Shown here: in pieces, positions 8,776 to 17,921 of the stretch | Layout of the letters: every line of letters starts with the position of its first letter | Position numbering within the stretch: the first letter of the stretch is position 1 | DNA from: Brachyspira pilosicoli | GTDB lineage: Bacteria; Spirochaetota; Brachyspiria; Brachyspirales; Brachyspiraceae | Length of the DNA: 45,860 nucleotides | NCBI RefSeq assembly: GCF_008016535.1 | Contig: NZ_SAXY01000002.1 | Location: 1 to 45,860, forward strand | Reading direction: 5' to 3' | The notes under the pieces: model-generated | Database searches by the model: none | Told to the model about the DNA's origin: nothing | The model's input: only the letters and a program-made list of their open reading frames with translations | Translations under genes and position numbers: made by a program

Positions 8776-8949
8776 ATGAAAACTATTAAAATTTTTGGAA
8801 AAAACAGAGAAGAAATTGAAAAACAGGCTAGGGACAAATATGGTGAAAATTATTTTATTATTAGTATAAGAGAATTAAGCAGAAAAAATATATTTGGCAT
8901 TATAAAAAAAGAATTTGAAGTATCTATCGGCGTTTTAGAGCAGTATTAA
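8776..8949 (+). CDS. free-standing FlhF N-terminal (B-domain-like) mini protein
   Basis: This short reading frame between flhA and flhF encodes 57 residues from ATG 8776 (59 from ATG 8770; TGGAG at 8763-8767 suits either). It aligns end to end with the first ~52 residues of the adjacent FlhF. Both share a beta-strand start, GK, then AR..YG.N, an I-S pair, a F-G turn and KK.E....I. The same fold type is seen in Jag-N-like modules. The gene fills the 228-base flhA-flhF gap almost exactly and has its own ribosome-binding site, so it is probably translated. Its function is unknown; it may modulate FlhF or be a decayed duplicate. Confidence 0.72.
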   Translation: MKTIKIFGKNREEIEKQARDKYGENYFIISIRELSRKNIFGIIKKEFEVSIGVLEQY

Positions 8950-8967
8950 TTTTAGGGAGTTATTAAG

Positions 8968-10746
8968 ATGGTCGATATAAGAACAATCAGAGGAAAAGAT
9001 AAGACAGATGCTTTCGCTAAGGCTAGAGTTGAGTATGGGAGCAATTTTTATATATTATCTAGTAAAGATATTCAAGTGGGCGGTTTTTTGGGACTTGGAA
9101 AAAAGACTGAACATGAAATTAGAATAATGCTAAATAACTCTATATATGATAAAAAGAATGCTGATAAAGAAGTAAATGTAGAAGAAGAGAGTTATAATAA
9201 TAAATTAAATAGTGATAGAATAGAAATGAACAAGCATAAAACAGAAGTGTTGGATGCTAGTGAAATGGCTGAGAGATTAATTAATCTTAATAATGCTTTA
9301 AAAAAATCAGCACGTGAGAGAAACGAAAATTTAATCGCTAAAAAGAATGCTGTAAATATTACTGAAGTTGAAAATGCTGAACTTAATAATAATAATAAAC
9401 CTTTTAAGCCTATACAATTTGAAGAAAGATTCGAAGAAAGAAAAGTAAATAATAGTTTAAATGATTTTAATAATAATTTTGGTATGATGGGCAGTGCCTT
9501 ATTAAGTGATTCTGACACTTCTTATGCTAAAAATACTTATAATGATTATTTATCGTATAATTCTCATCAGTACAACAAAAAAAATAATGTTGATAACATA
9601 GAAGAAAATGTAAAAAGAATTGTTCAAGATCAGTTAAAAGATATAGTTAAAGAGTATCTTGATAATAATATTCCAAATATAGATAGAAATAATTTTAACT
9701 CCAAAAATTATTCTAATGATAGAAGAGAAAAAAATAATTTTTATAATAATTATGATAGTATATTTCAAAATGAAGAGAGAAGTTTCAAAAATAAAATTGA
9801 AGAAATAAAAAATTATAGAGAGGAAAATCATTTAAACTCTTCTATTAGTGATAATAATAATAATTTTTATCAAGATGATAATTATTATAATTATGAAGAA
9901 GATGATGATTCATATTCTGATAAAAATATAGTTAATAAAGATTCTTCTGCTTCAGATAGTATGGAAGAGAGTTTTAATTTCTTAAGACATAGAGAGTTTC
10001 CAGAAGAGGTTTTACTTGAGTTAAGAGAATATTTACTTACTTCAAGCAATGCAAGATTTTTTCAATCTAAAGATGTTATAAAAGAAGAGATAGAGAGATA
10101 TTTTTCAAGTAAATTACTTCTTGCTAATGGAATAGATATAGGTGCTAAAAAGAAGATAGTAGTATTTGTTGGTCCTACTGGAGTTGGTAAAACTACTACA
10201 ATACCTAAAATAGCAGCACAGTATATGAGATCCGGTAAGAGGGTATCATTTGTAACAATAGATAATTATAGAATAGCAGCTGTTGACCAGCTTCAAAGAT
10301 ACGCTAGTATAATGAAAGTTCCTTTTACTAGTGCTAGCACTCCTGAAGCTTTGAGAGCAGAGATAAGAAAATTAGATAGTTCATCTTTACTTTTTATAGA
10401 TACTATGGGACGTTCTCCTAAGAGTGTTGAAGAGATAGTAGCTATGTCAAAATATTTTAACACTGTTGGAAGATTTGATATGGACGTTCAGCTTGTAATG
10501 AGCTCTACTGCTAAATATAAAGATGCTCTAAAGATTATGAATGCATTTAAACCTGCAAATTATAAAGGCATTATTTTAACTAAAGTAGATGAGACTGATT
10601 ATTTGGCTTCGTCTTTATGTGCTATATCCAAAAGTAAGATACCTATTACCTATGTAACTTATGGTCAGGGGGTTCCTAAAGATATTGCTCCTGCTAAAAG
10701 ATATGCTCATAAAATGATAGAAGGTTTATTTGGAAACGATAGATAA
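8968..10746 (+). CDS. flhF: flagellar placement SRP-type GTPase FlhF
   Basis: This 592-residue protein is long for the family. It has an N-terminal B domain (residues 1-55), then a long Asn/Asp/Glu/Tyr-rich, probably disordered linker (about 60-335), and a C-terminal NG GTPase domain. G motifs seen are P-loop GPTGVGKTTT (~401-410), DTMGRS (~477) and TKVDETDY (~538). FlhF recruits the first flagellar parts to the cell pole; in spirochaetes it helps set subterminal motor position and number. GGGAG lies 9 bases before ATG 8968. FlhG follows as its usual partner ATPase. Confidence 0.95.
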   Translation: MVDIRTIRGKDKTDAFAKARVEYGSNFYILSSKDIQVGGFLGLGKKTEHEIRIMLNNSIYDKKNADKEVNVEEESYNNKLNSDRIEMNKHKTEVLDASEMAERLINLNNALKKSARERNENLIAKKNAVNITEVENAELNNNNKPFKPIQFEERFEERKVNNSLNDFNNNFGMMGSALLSDSDTSYAKNTYNDYLSYNSHQYNKKNNVDNIEENVKRIVQDQLKDIVKEYLDNNIPNIDRNNFNSKNYSNDRREKNNFYNNYDSIFQNEERSFKNKIEEIKNYREENHLNSSISDNNNNFYQDDNYYNYEEDDDSYSDKNIVNKDSSASDSMEESFNFLRHREFPEEVLLELREYLLTSSNARFFQSKDVIKEEIERYFSSKLLLANGIDIGAKKKIVVFVGPTGVGKTTTIPKIAAQYMRSGKRVSFVTIDNYRIAAVDQLQRYASIMKVPFTSASTPEALRAEIRKLDSSSLLFIDTMGRSPKSVEEIVAMSKYFNTVGRFDMDVQLVMSSTAKYKDALKIMNAFKPANYKGIILTKVDETDYLASSLCAISKSKIPITYVTYGQGVPKDIAPAKRYAHKMIEGLFGNDR

Positions 10747-10775
10747 AAAATAATTATTAGGAATTGTAAAATATT

Positions 10776-11654
10776 ATGAAAGATCAAGCAGATGAATTAA
10801 GAAAAATGATGGAAGTAAAAGATAAGCGACCTCAACGCATAATTAGTATCACTAGCGGTAAGGGCGGTGTAGGAAAAACTAATATTGCTATTAATTTGGC
10901 TATAGCATTGCAGCAGTTAGGGAAAAATGTACTTCTAATAGATGCAGATCTTGGACTTGGCAATGTTAATGTTATATTAGGTACTATACCTGAATATAAT
11001 TTATATCATGTTATAAAGGGTAATAAGAAGATACATGAGGTTGTACTAGAAACTGATTATGGAATCAGATATATTGCGGGGGCTTCTGGTTTTTCTTCTT
11101 TGGCGAATCTATCCAGCAGAGGTTTGACTAAATTAATAAATAGCATGGATTCTTTAAATGATGCTGATATAATTATAATTGATACTGGGGCTGGAATATC
11201 TGATAATGTTTTATATTTTTTACTTTCTTCAGATGAGAATATTGTTGTTACTATACCAGAGCCTACAGCTATACTTGATGCTTATGGGGTGATAAAATCT
11301 ATAGCTCCAGAAAATCCTAAGGCAGATATAAAAATTTTAGTTAATAGGGTAACTAAGGCATCTGAAGGTAAGGATGTTGGAGATAAAATTATAGAAGTTA
11401 GTAAAAGATATTTGGATATGGATATTAAATATTTGGGATATGTTCTTGAAGATAAGACTATAGCATATTCTGTATCGCAGCAGCTTCCTTTTTATCAATA
11501 TGATAATAAATGTCATGCTTCTATTTCCATATACAATATAGCTAAAAAAATTGTTGATATGGAATATGAGGAAGAGAAAGATAGTAAAGGATTATCTGGT
11601 TTTATGGAGTCATTATTTGCTTTTGTCAGCAAAAAAGAGACTAGAACTTATTAA
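10776..11654 (+). CDS. flhG: flagellar number regulator FlhG (MinD-like ATPase)
   Basis: This 292-residue ParA/MinD-family ATPase has a deviant Walker A motif (SGKGGVGKTNIAINLA, residues ~27-42), the switch DADLGLGNVNVILG and DTGAG. It belongs to the FlhG/FleN/YlxH group, which controls flagellar number by acting on FlhF GTPase activity. The N-terminus (DQADELRKMM) resembles the DQA[EQ]xLR activation helix of FlhG that stimulates FlhF. The C-terminus is long enough for a membrane-targeting helix, but I cannot define it firmly. Confidence 0.95.
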   Translation: MKDQADELRKMMEVKDKRPQRIISITSGKGGVGKTNIAINLAIALQQLGKNVLLIDADLGLGNVNVILGTIPEYNLYHVIKGNKKIHEVVLETDYGIRYIAGASGFSSLANLSSRGLTKLINSMDSLNDADIIIIDTGAGISDNVLYFLLSSDENIVVTIPEPTAILDAYGVIKSIAPENPKADIKILVNRVTKASEGKDVGDKIIEVSKRYLDMDIKYLGYVLEDKTIAYSVSQQLPFYQYDNKCHASISIYNIAKKIVDMEYEEEKDSKGLSGFMESLFAFVSKKETRTY

Positions 11655-11679
11655 AAATTGAAGTTATAGAGGTTTATTT

Positions 11680-12369
11680 ATGAATGATTTAATAGCTAAG
11701 GTAAAAAAATATTTTTCCAGCAATTTTGGAAAACTGTCGCTTATTATAATGGGTATATCATTTATATTTACTTTTATATTTTCTACATTGTTTAGAAATA
11801 GAATAGATGTATCTATTATAAGAGCTTTTATATCTACAGTAATTACCGGTATTATATTGTATACTTTAGCTATAGTTCTAAAAAAATTCTTATCTGATGT
11901 TATAGAATCTTCTGGGGTTTTTGATAATAATGTTTCCGATTCTTCCAATGTTTCTAATAATACTAATGATGAAATATTTAATAATAATGAAGAAGCTAAA
12001 GAAAATATAGATGTTAATAGTATAGATAATATTATAGGAAATAATAATTCTGAGCCTTCTATTGCTGATCCTTTAGATATTAATAAAACTGATAATAATG
12101 TTGCAGACAATGATATAATGCCTAGTATTGATAATATAAATGTTGATAAAAATAAAAAAGTAGATTATCATAATATGGGCGATATAGGGGACATAATATC
12201 TTCCGTTACAGATAATTCTAATACAGAAGATGTTAATGATTATTTTCCTCTCAAAAAAGAAACTGCTGATGCGGCTAGTTTAGAGAGAGAAGTAAAGGAG
12301 GACCCCGAAAAGGTTGCTAAAGCGGTAAGAACTATGCTTTCTAAAGAAGAGAAAAAAGAAAGTAAATAA
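11680..12369 (+). CDS. unknown two-span membrane protein with acidic Asn/Asp-rich tail
   Basis: This 229-residue protein has two transmembrane segments (about residues 16-36 and 45-66), followed by a low-complexity tail rich in Asn, Asp, Ser and Ile and a short charged C-terminus (EKVAKAVRTMLSKEEKKE). I do not recognise a family. It sits between flhG and the sigma-28 gene, 25 and 23 bases from its neighbours, so it is cotranscribed with the flagellar regulators. The Asn-rich tail resembles the FlhF linker in composition. A membrane anchor or scaffold role is only a guess from context. Confidence 0.85.
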   Translation: MNDLIAKVKKYFSSNFGKLSLIIMGISFIFTFIFSTLFRNRIDVSIIRAFISTVITGIILYTLAIVLKKFLSDVIESSGVFDNNVSDSSNVSNNTNDEIFNNNEEAKENIDVNSIDNIIGNNNSEPSIADPLDINKTDNNVADNDIMPSIDNINVDKNKKVDYHNMGDIGDIISSVTDNSNTEDVNDYFPLKKETADAASLEREVKEDPEKVAKAVRTMLSKEEKKESK

Positions 12370-12392
12370 AAAATAAAAAGTAGAGTATCATT

Positions 12393-13205
12393 ATGAAAAA
12401 GAATAAGAAAGGCATAATACCAAGTATAACAGATGATAATGAACATGAGTATTGGATTGAGTATAAAAAGACTCTCTCTCCTCATATAAAAGAAGCATTA
12501 GTAATAAAATATTCTAATTTAGTTAAATATGTTGCTAATCAGATAAACTTTAATATGAAAGCTACTCGTGATATAGAATTTGATGATTTAGTAGGTTATG
12601 GTGCTTTAGGTTTAATAGATGCTATAGATAAGTATGATCCAAATAAGGAAGTTAAGTTTAAAACTTATGCTACAACAAGGATAAAAGGTTCTATTTATGA
12701 TGAGCTTAGAAAAATAGATAAACTTCCAAGGTCTATAAGAAGAGAGATAAAAGATATAGAAATAGCAAGAGAGTTTTTAGAGAGTAAATTAGGACGTAAT
12801 GTTAACTCTCAAGAGATAGCAGATACTATGGGTATACCTTTGAGTAAAATTAATGAAACTATGAGATATTCTATAGAGGCATCTACAACTTCTTTAAGTG
12901 AGGTTTGGTATCATGGAGATGATTCTGATGAAATATCTATAATGGATACATTAAAAGCTAGTGATAAAAATAATCCTGAGTATCTTGCTGAGAGAAAAGA
13001 TGTACAAAAAAAGATTGTTGAGGCTTTAGATAAGTTACCTGAAAAAGAGAGAAGTGTTCTTATATTATATTATTATGAAGAGTTAACTTTAAAAGAGATT
13101 GGTAAAGTATTAGATGTATCAGAGAGTAGGGTATCTCAGCTTCATACTAAGGCTGTGCAGCAATTAAGATACAGTCTTTCAGAGATAAAAAAACAATTAC
13201 TATAG
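12393..13205 (+). CDS. fliA: flagellar sigma factor sigma-28 (FliA/WhiG type)
   Basis: This 270-residue sigma-70-family factor of the FliA/WhiG class shows region 2 (KYVANQINF, DLVGYGALGLIDAIDKYDPNKEVKFKTYATTRIKG), region 3 (LPRSIRREIKDI) and region 4 with its helix-turn-helix (LPEKERSVLILYYYEELTLKEIG, ESRVSQLHTKAVQQLR). It directs transcription of late flagellar genes such as filament and motor components. It lies between the membrane protein and fapA with small gaps. No anti-sigma FlgM gene is seen nearby. Confidence 0.95.
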   Translation: MKKNKKGIIPSITDDNEHEYWIEYKKTLSPHIKEALVIKYSNLVKYVANQINFNMKATRDIEFDDLVGYGALGLIDAIDKYDPNKEVKFKTYATTRIKGSIYDELRKIDKLPRSIRREIKDIEIAREFLESKLGRNVNSQEIADTMGIPLSKINETMRYSIEASTTSLSEVWYHGDDSDEISIMDTLKASDKNNPEYLAERKDVQKKIVEALDKLPEKERSVLILYYYEELTLKEIGKVLDVSESRVSQLHTKAVQQLRYSLSEIKKQLL

Positions 13206-13218
13206 TAGGTGGTTTTTT

Positions 13219-15186
13219 ATGAATGAATTAAAAAGAAAAATTTTACAAAGTGATTTTTACAAAGATATTTATAATAATCAGAATTCGCGTTCTATAGAAT
13301 TGGAGGTTGAGAATTTAGAAGACGGTATGCATCAGGCAGCTGCTATATTTCAATGTCCTGTATATGAATTATCTTATAAAATTATTAGAGATAGAAGCAC
13401 TGGTATTTTTAAAAAGTTTCATTTTACTCCTTATTTAATAAGATATACGCATATAAAATATGATAAATCTAGTATTACATATGGTCAAGCAGTTGATTAT
13501 TCTACTACTTCTAATATGAGTCATAATGATAGCGTTGTAATTGACAAAGATACAAGCATAGTAGTAAGAGTAAAGAGAGATGGGGTATTTTTAAAAGTTT
13601 CTCCTCCTACTGCAGATGGAACTAGAATTGAAGATGTAAAATTATTAGAGAAGAAATTAATAGAAGCTGGTCTTAAACATTATGATTCTAATTTAGCCAA
13701 AGAAATTTTGCATGAACAAAAAGGTGAGTATGTAAAAATAGCCGATTGGGACCCTTCAAAATCTGTGTATAATGCTAAAATTACATATTCTATTACAGAA
13801 GATAATATGCAAGCTTATATTACCGTTAGTAAACCTAATAATGGCGGAAGAGAGATTGACTTACAGGATGCTAAGGAGTTATTAGAAAATTGCGGAATAA
13901 CATTTGGAATAAAAGAGGATAATATTTCAAAACTTTTAGATGAGGGTACTTTTAATGTTCCTATACTTGCAGCTGAAGGGCTTTATCCTAAAATTGGGGA
14001 GAATGCTAAGATAGAATATTTAGTTAAGGTTAATAAAGACATTATACCAAAATATATAGATGAAGATGAGTCTATAGATTACAAAGATTTGAGTATAGTT
14101 GAGAATGTATCTGAGGGTCAGAAGTTAGCACATAAGATTCCTGCTACAGAGGGGGAGCATGGTATTAATGTTTTAGGTACAAAGATAGAGGCTAAAGACG
14201 GTAAAGATATAGATTTAAAAGATATACTAGGTGACAATGTTGTTATAGAGGGTGATTATATAGTTGCTGGTATGAATGGTCAGGTTTTATTAAAGGGTAA
14301 ATTATTAAGCGTTGAGCCTGTATTTGAGGTTTCTGGAGATGTTGGAGCTGAAACAGGAAATATTAGTTTTATAGGAAGTGTACTTGTTAAAGGAAGTGTT
14401 AATGATAATTTCTCTATAAAAGCTGAAGGTAATATTGAGGTTAATGGTACGGTTGGTAAATGCGATCTTGAGGCTAAGGGAGACATTATAGTAAAACTTG
14501 GTATTCAAGGTAATGAGAATAGTTTTGTTAGGGCAGGCGGAGATGTTATTGCTAAGTTTATACAGTTCTCTAATGTTGAATCTGGAAATAATGTTATAGT
14601 TACTGAAGCTATACTTAATTCTAATATAGATGCTGATAATAGAATAATACTTACTGGTAAGAGGGCTTCTGCGAGTGGAGGAGTATTAAGAGCTTTATAT
14701 GAAGTTAATGGTAAAGTATTAGGTTCTCCTTCTGGAACCAAAACTACTATAGAAACAGGAGTTAGTCCTGCTAAAAGAAGAAGTATTGCTGCTATGGATA
14801 AAGAAAAAGAAGAGCTTGATGTTGCTATAGAAGAGATAGAAAGAAATATTAAATCATTAGAACAGGCTGCTAAGGTGAGAAAATTAGATGATGAAAAAAC
14901 TGAGCAATTACAAAGTTTGAAAGAACAGCTTGAACAGGCTAATAGCAGAAGAGAAGAGATTGTTTTAGAGAGAGAGGCTTTAATACAGCAAATGGAAATA
15001 GAAAAAGTAGATTCTACAATAAGTGCTGGTAAAGAAGCATTTGCTGGGGTTAAGCTTATTATAGGAAGCGGAGAATTTGATATTAGACAAACTTATAAGG
15101 CTGTTACTTTCTATGAAGATAAAGGTTTAATACAAATTGATAAATACAGAGGTGAGCCTAAAAATGATAAGAAAAATGATATTTAA
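13219..15186 (+). CDS. fapA: FapA family (DUF342) protein
   Basis: This 655-residue protein matches the FapA/DUF342 family: an N-terminal alpha/beta part, a central right-handed beta-helix with Gly/Val/Asp-rich turns (VSGDVGAETGNISFIG through KGDIIVKLGIQG), then a long charged coiled coil (~525-610) and a short terminal domain. Family members are often linked to flagellar genes, though the biochemical role is not settled; polymer scaffolding or regulation has been suggested. It lies 13 bases after fliA, with AGGTGG before its start. Confidence 0.9.
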   Translation: MNELKRKILQSDFYKDIYNNQNSRSIELEVENLEDGMHQAAAIFQCPVYELSYKIIRDRSTGIFKKFHFTPYLIRYTHIKYDKSSITYGQAVDYSTTSNMSHNDSVVIDKDTSIVVRVKRDGVFLKVSPPTADGTRIEDVKLLEKKLIEAGLKHYDSNLAKEILHEQKGEYVKIADWDPSKSVYNAKITYSITEDNMQAYITVSKPNNGGREIDLQDAKELLENCGITFGIKEDNISKLLDEGTFNVPILAAEGLYPKIGENAKIEYLVKVNKDIIPKYIDEDESIDYKDLSIVENVSEGQKLAHKIPATEGEHGINVLGTKIEAKDGKDIDLKDILGDNVVIEGDYIVAGMNGQVLLKGKLLSVEPVFEVSGDVGAETGNISFIGSVLVKGSVNDNFSIKAEGNIEVNGTVGKCDLEAKGDIIVKLGIQGNENSFVRAGGDVIAKFIQFSNVESGNNVIVTEAILNSNIDADNRIILTGKRASASGGVLRALYEVNGKVLGSPSGTKTTIETGVSPAKRRSIAAMDKEKEELDVAIEEIERNIKSLEQAAKVRKLDDEKTEQLQSLKEQLEQANSRREEIVLEREALIQQMEIEKVDSTISAGKEAFAGVKLIIGSGEFDIRQTYKAVTFYEDKGLIQIDKYRGEPKNDKKNDI

Positions 15187-15201
15187 TTTGGAGTTTTAAT
15201 T

Positions 15202-16176
15202 TTGGCTAAGTATTTTAATATAAATGATTTTTATAAGACTGCTGTAGAATGTGCAATAGATGCTGACCCGAGGGGAAGAGATATTGTAGAAAAAGAGCTT
15301 GATATAGTAAAAAAAGATTATGAGGCTATAAAAGATAAAAGAAAAAAAGAATGTTTTGATAAGGATAATTTATTTAATCCATATGCTGATAGCAGAATAT
15401 TAAATATTGCAGAAGATAAAGAGATAAAGAAAATATTTTGCGGTATTGATATGCAAACTTCAGAGCTTTTACTTGCTGATAGATTAAATGAAAAAAAAGC
15501 AAAAATTGATTTAGTTATTACTCATCACCCTAATGGTTATGCTTATGCTAAGTTTTATGAAGTTATAGCTATGCAGACTGATAAAAACTATCTTAATGGT
15601 GTTAATATAAATATCTCTGAAGCTCTTACCAATAAAAAGATGCATGTAGTAGAACGTTCTGTTTCTCCTTCTAATCATAATAGAGATGTTACTGCTGCTA
15701 AGCTTCTTAATCTTAATTATATGTGTATGCATACATTAGCAGATAATCATGTTGAAACTTTTTTAACTAATCTTATAAAAGAAAAAAATCCTTATAAGCT
15801 TTCTGATATATTGGATTTACTTAATGATATTGAAGAATATAAAATATCATCAAAGAATAATAATCCTCCTAAACTTTTTAATGGGAGTGAAAAAAATAGG
15901 GTAGGTAAAGTAGTTGTAGATATGACAGGAGGAGCTTCTTTTGATATAGGTATGATTGCTGCTTTAGCTAATGCGGGTGTTGGTACTTTGCTTGTGATGT
16001 ATTTATCTGATAACTATATAGAAGAGTGTAAAAAATATAATATCAATATTGTTTGTGCTGGGCATATGGCTAGTGATAGTTTAGGGCTTAATTTACTTTT
16101 TAAGGCTATGAAAGAAAAGGCTAAAAAAAGTTTTGAGATACTTCCTGCTTCCGGATATATATTTGTGGAAAGATAA
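15202..16176 (+). CDS. NIF3-like (DUF34) metal-binding protein
   Basis: This 324-residue protein carries the two metal-binding blocks of NIF3/DUF34 proteins: ITHHPNG near residue 110 and CAGHMASDSLGLN near residue 285. It has an insert between them and a helical N-terminal extension of about 60 residues. The family is widespread and binds metal ions; GTP cyclohydrolase-like and other activities have been proposed without consensus. The TTG start at 15202 follows TTTGGAG. The stop overlaps the next gene's ATG by one base, so the pair is coupled. Confidence 0.82.
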   Translation: MAKYFNINDFYKTAVECAIDADPRGRDIVEKELDIVKKDYEAIKDKRKKECFDKDNLFNPYADSRILNIAEDKEIKKIFCGIDMQTSELLLADRLNEKKAKIDLVITHHPNGYAYAKFYEVIAMQTDKNYLNGVNINISEALTNKKMHVVERSVSPSNHNRDVTAAKLLNLNYMCMHTLADNHVETFLTNLIKEKNPYKLSDILDLLNDIEEYKISSKNNNPPKLFNGSEKNRVGKVVVDMTGGASFDIGMIAALANAGVGTLLVMYLSDNYIEECKKYNINIVCAGHMASDSLGLNLLFKAMKEKAKKSFEILPASGYIFVER

Positions 16177-16850
16177 TGAAAAGTAAATATAAAAATATTC
16201 TATTCGATTTAGACGGTACTATTACAGATTCTGCTAATGGTATTATAAATGGTGTTAAATACGGCATAAAAAAAATGTCTGAGATTTATCCTGATTTAAA
16301 TATTGTATTGCCTGAAGATTATATTTTAAGAAAGTTTATTGGTCCTCCTCTTGATATTAGCTTTAAAAAATATATTTATGATAATCAAGATAAGGCTATG
16401 GAGTTTATAAAGTATTACAGAGAAGACTATAATGGAAACAATGGACTTTTTAATTGCACGCTTTATGACGGAATATATGATTTAATAAGAACTCTATATA
16501 ATAATAATTTCAATACTTATTTAGCAACTGCGAAGCCTTTAGAATCTGCTGTTAGAATAATAAGGCATTTTGATTTGGATAAATACTTTACTAATATGTA
16601 TGGAGCTATTTTTGGAGGAGTTATAAAAAATAAGTTTGATGTTTTAAAAGAGGCTTCTCTTAAAGAAAACTTTAATCAAAATGAAACCATTATGATTGGC
16701 GACAGAATAGATGATATAGAAGCTTCAAAGAATATGGGGTTTGATTCTATTGCTGTGAGATATGGTTTTGGAAATGATGAAGAGTTTAGAGATGCTACAT
16801 ATATAGCAGATAACACTAAACAAATTTTAGACATTATTATTACTAAATAA
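16176..16850 (+). CDS. HAD-superfamily phosphatase (phosphoglycolate phosphatase-like)
   Basis: This 224-residue HAD hydrolase has motif I FDLDGTITDS, motif II region (ATAKP), motif III Lys (NKFDVLKEA) and motif IV GDRIDDIEAS, with an alpha-helical C1 cap as in Gph/PpaX enzymes. It probably dephosphorylates a small phosphometabolite such as 2-phosphoglycolate; the substrate cannot be fixed from the sequence. It overlaps the preceding stop by one base, and its 3' end overlaps the convergent recO by 24 bases. Confidence 0.9.
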   Translation: MKSKYKNILFDLDGTITDSANGIINGVKYGIKKMSEIYPDLNIVLPEDYILRKFIGPPLDISFKKYIYDNQDKAMEFIKYYREDYNGNNGLFNCTLYDGIYDLIRTLYNNNFNTYLATAKPLESAVRIIRHFDLDKYFTNMYGAIFGGVIKNKFDVLKEASLKENFNQNETIMIGDRIDDIEASKNMGFDSIAVRYGFGNDEEFRDATYIADNTKQILDIIITK

Positions 16851-17612
16851 AATTTCTTCTAATACTTTTAAGCTTTTTAATTCTCTATGTATATGATTGT
16901 ATATTGATTTTTGTAATATATCTCTTATTGTTGTTATTGAATTATTATAATATTTTATTATATCGTTATTGTTTGCTATATTGAGCATAGAAGAATGTTT
17001 TATTAATTTCATAAATGTTATATCAGTATAATCTAATTCCATAGCATCTTTTATATTTATTTTGCAATTGCTGCAAACTAAGCCGCCTTCATTAATGGAA
17101 TAATAATTTGCATCTTCTCTTTCACATAATACGCAATTATCTAACAGAGGAGAAAGCCCAGCTATGTAGAGCAATTTTATTTCAAAGGCTTTTAATAATA
17201 TATTTATATAATATTTTAAATTATTTTGATTTTGTTTTTCATTTTCTTCTAGTGCATATAGTGTTTTTTCCATTAAAAGAAAATATCTCTCATCAAAATC
17301 TTTTGCAAAATAGAGCAATAATTCTCTTATATAAAATACTGCTAAAGATGAATAAATAGATTTTTCTAAAATATTATAATTTTTTATTATATTTGATTCT
17401 TTTAATATAGATAAAGTATCAGATTTTTTTTCGTATATATTAATATTTAATTTTGATATGCTTTCTAAATCAGAGCCGAATGCTTTAGAGTTTTTTTTAG
17501 CTTGATAACAGATTGAAGATATTATATTTTTTTTTGTAAGAAAAGAAGCTATAATAGATGAGTTTTTATAATTATTATATGATAATATAAAAGCCTCATA
17601 ATTTTGTATCAA
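16827..17612 (-). CDS. recO: DNA repair protein RecO
   Basis: This 261-residue protein has an N-terminal OB-fold (EAFILSYNNYKNSSIIASFLTKK), a helical middle and a zinc-binding pair of Cys motifs (CVLCERE and CSNCK, about residues 160-185). RecO loads RecA with RecR in gap repair and anneals SSB-coated DNA. The TTG start at 17612 is preceded by AAGGA at 8 bases. It is convergent with the HAD gene, and a terminator separates it from the upstream ferredoxin gene. Confidence 0.9.
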   Translation of the reverse strand: MIQNYEAFILSYNNYKNSSIIASFLTKKNIISSICYQAKKNSKAFGSDLESISKLNINIYEKKSDTLSILKESNIIKNYNILEKSIYSSLAVFYIRELLLYFAKDFDERYFLLMEKTLYALEENEKQNQNNLKYYINILLKAFEIKLLYIAGLSPLLDNCVLCEREDANYYSINEGGLVCSNCKINIKDAMELDYTDITFMKLIKHSSMLNIANNNDIIKYYNNSITTIRDILQKSIYNHIHRELKSLKVLEEILFSNNNV

Positions 17613-17627
17613 ATTTTATTCCTTTTT

Positions 17628-17663
17628 AAAAAAATTAGAGGGCAGCTCATAAATGACCTGCCC
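17628..17663 (-). terminator. rho-independent terminator after ferredoxin gene
   Basis: Read on the minus strand, GGGCAG, a G/G mismatch, TCAT, a TT loop, ATGA and CTGCCC form a long stem, followed by CTAATTTTTTT. It lies directly downstream of the ferredoxin stop and upstream of recO. Confidence 0.88.
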
Positions 17664-17686
17664 CCATACTTATGCCCACCTAAGCA

Positions 17687-17854
17687 TCAAGCTGGATGTA
17701 TAGCATTGCTAGGACAAACAGGTTCACAAGCACCGCAATCAGTGCATTTGTTAGGATCTATTTTGTAAATATCTCCTTCGCTAATAGCATCGAAAGCACA
17801 CTCAGGAAGACATGATCCGCAAGCTACACAATCGTTATTTATAACACGTGGCAT
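17687..17854 (-). CDS. 2[4Fe-4S] ferredoxin
   Basis: This 55-residue bacterial ferredoxin has two complete cluster motifs, CVACGSCLPEC and CTDCGACEPVCP, spaced as in clostridial-type 2[4Fe-4S] ferredoxins. It is a soluble low-potential electron carrier, probably serving oxidoreductases of an anaerobic fermentative metabolism. GGAGG sits 6 bases before ATG. It is transcribed alone, from a good promoter at 17889-17917 to the terminator at 17628-17663. Confidence 0.95.
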   Translation of the reverse strand: MPRVINNDCVACGSCLPECAFDAISEGDIYKIDPNKCTDCGACEPVCPSNAIHPA

Positions 17855-17888
17855 AATTTACCTCCATAAAAAATTAAACTGTAATATT

Positions 17889-17917
17889 ATTATAACATAA
17901 CTAAAAAATTATAGCAA
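17889..17917 (-). promoter_or_regulatory. promoter of the ferredoxin gene
   Basis: On the minus strand, TTGCTA (17912-17917) and TATAAT (17889-17894) are separated by exactly 17 bp. The -10 box is 35 bp before the ferredoxin ATG. The IS target duplication begins only 5 bp upstream of the -35 box, so the insertion left the promoter core intact. Confidence 0.7.
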
Positions 17918-17921
17918 TATT

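Noticed and set aside
11664-12110. Minus-strand open frame antisense to the flhG-downstream membrane protein
   Set aside because: The plus-strand gene has a ribosome-binding site, operon spacing and membrane topology; the antisense frame reflects low-complexity DNA.
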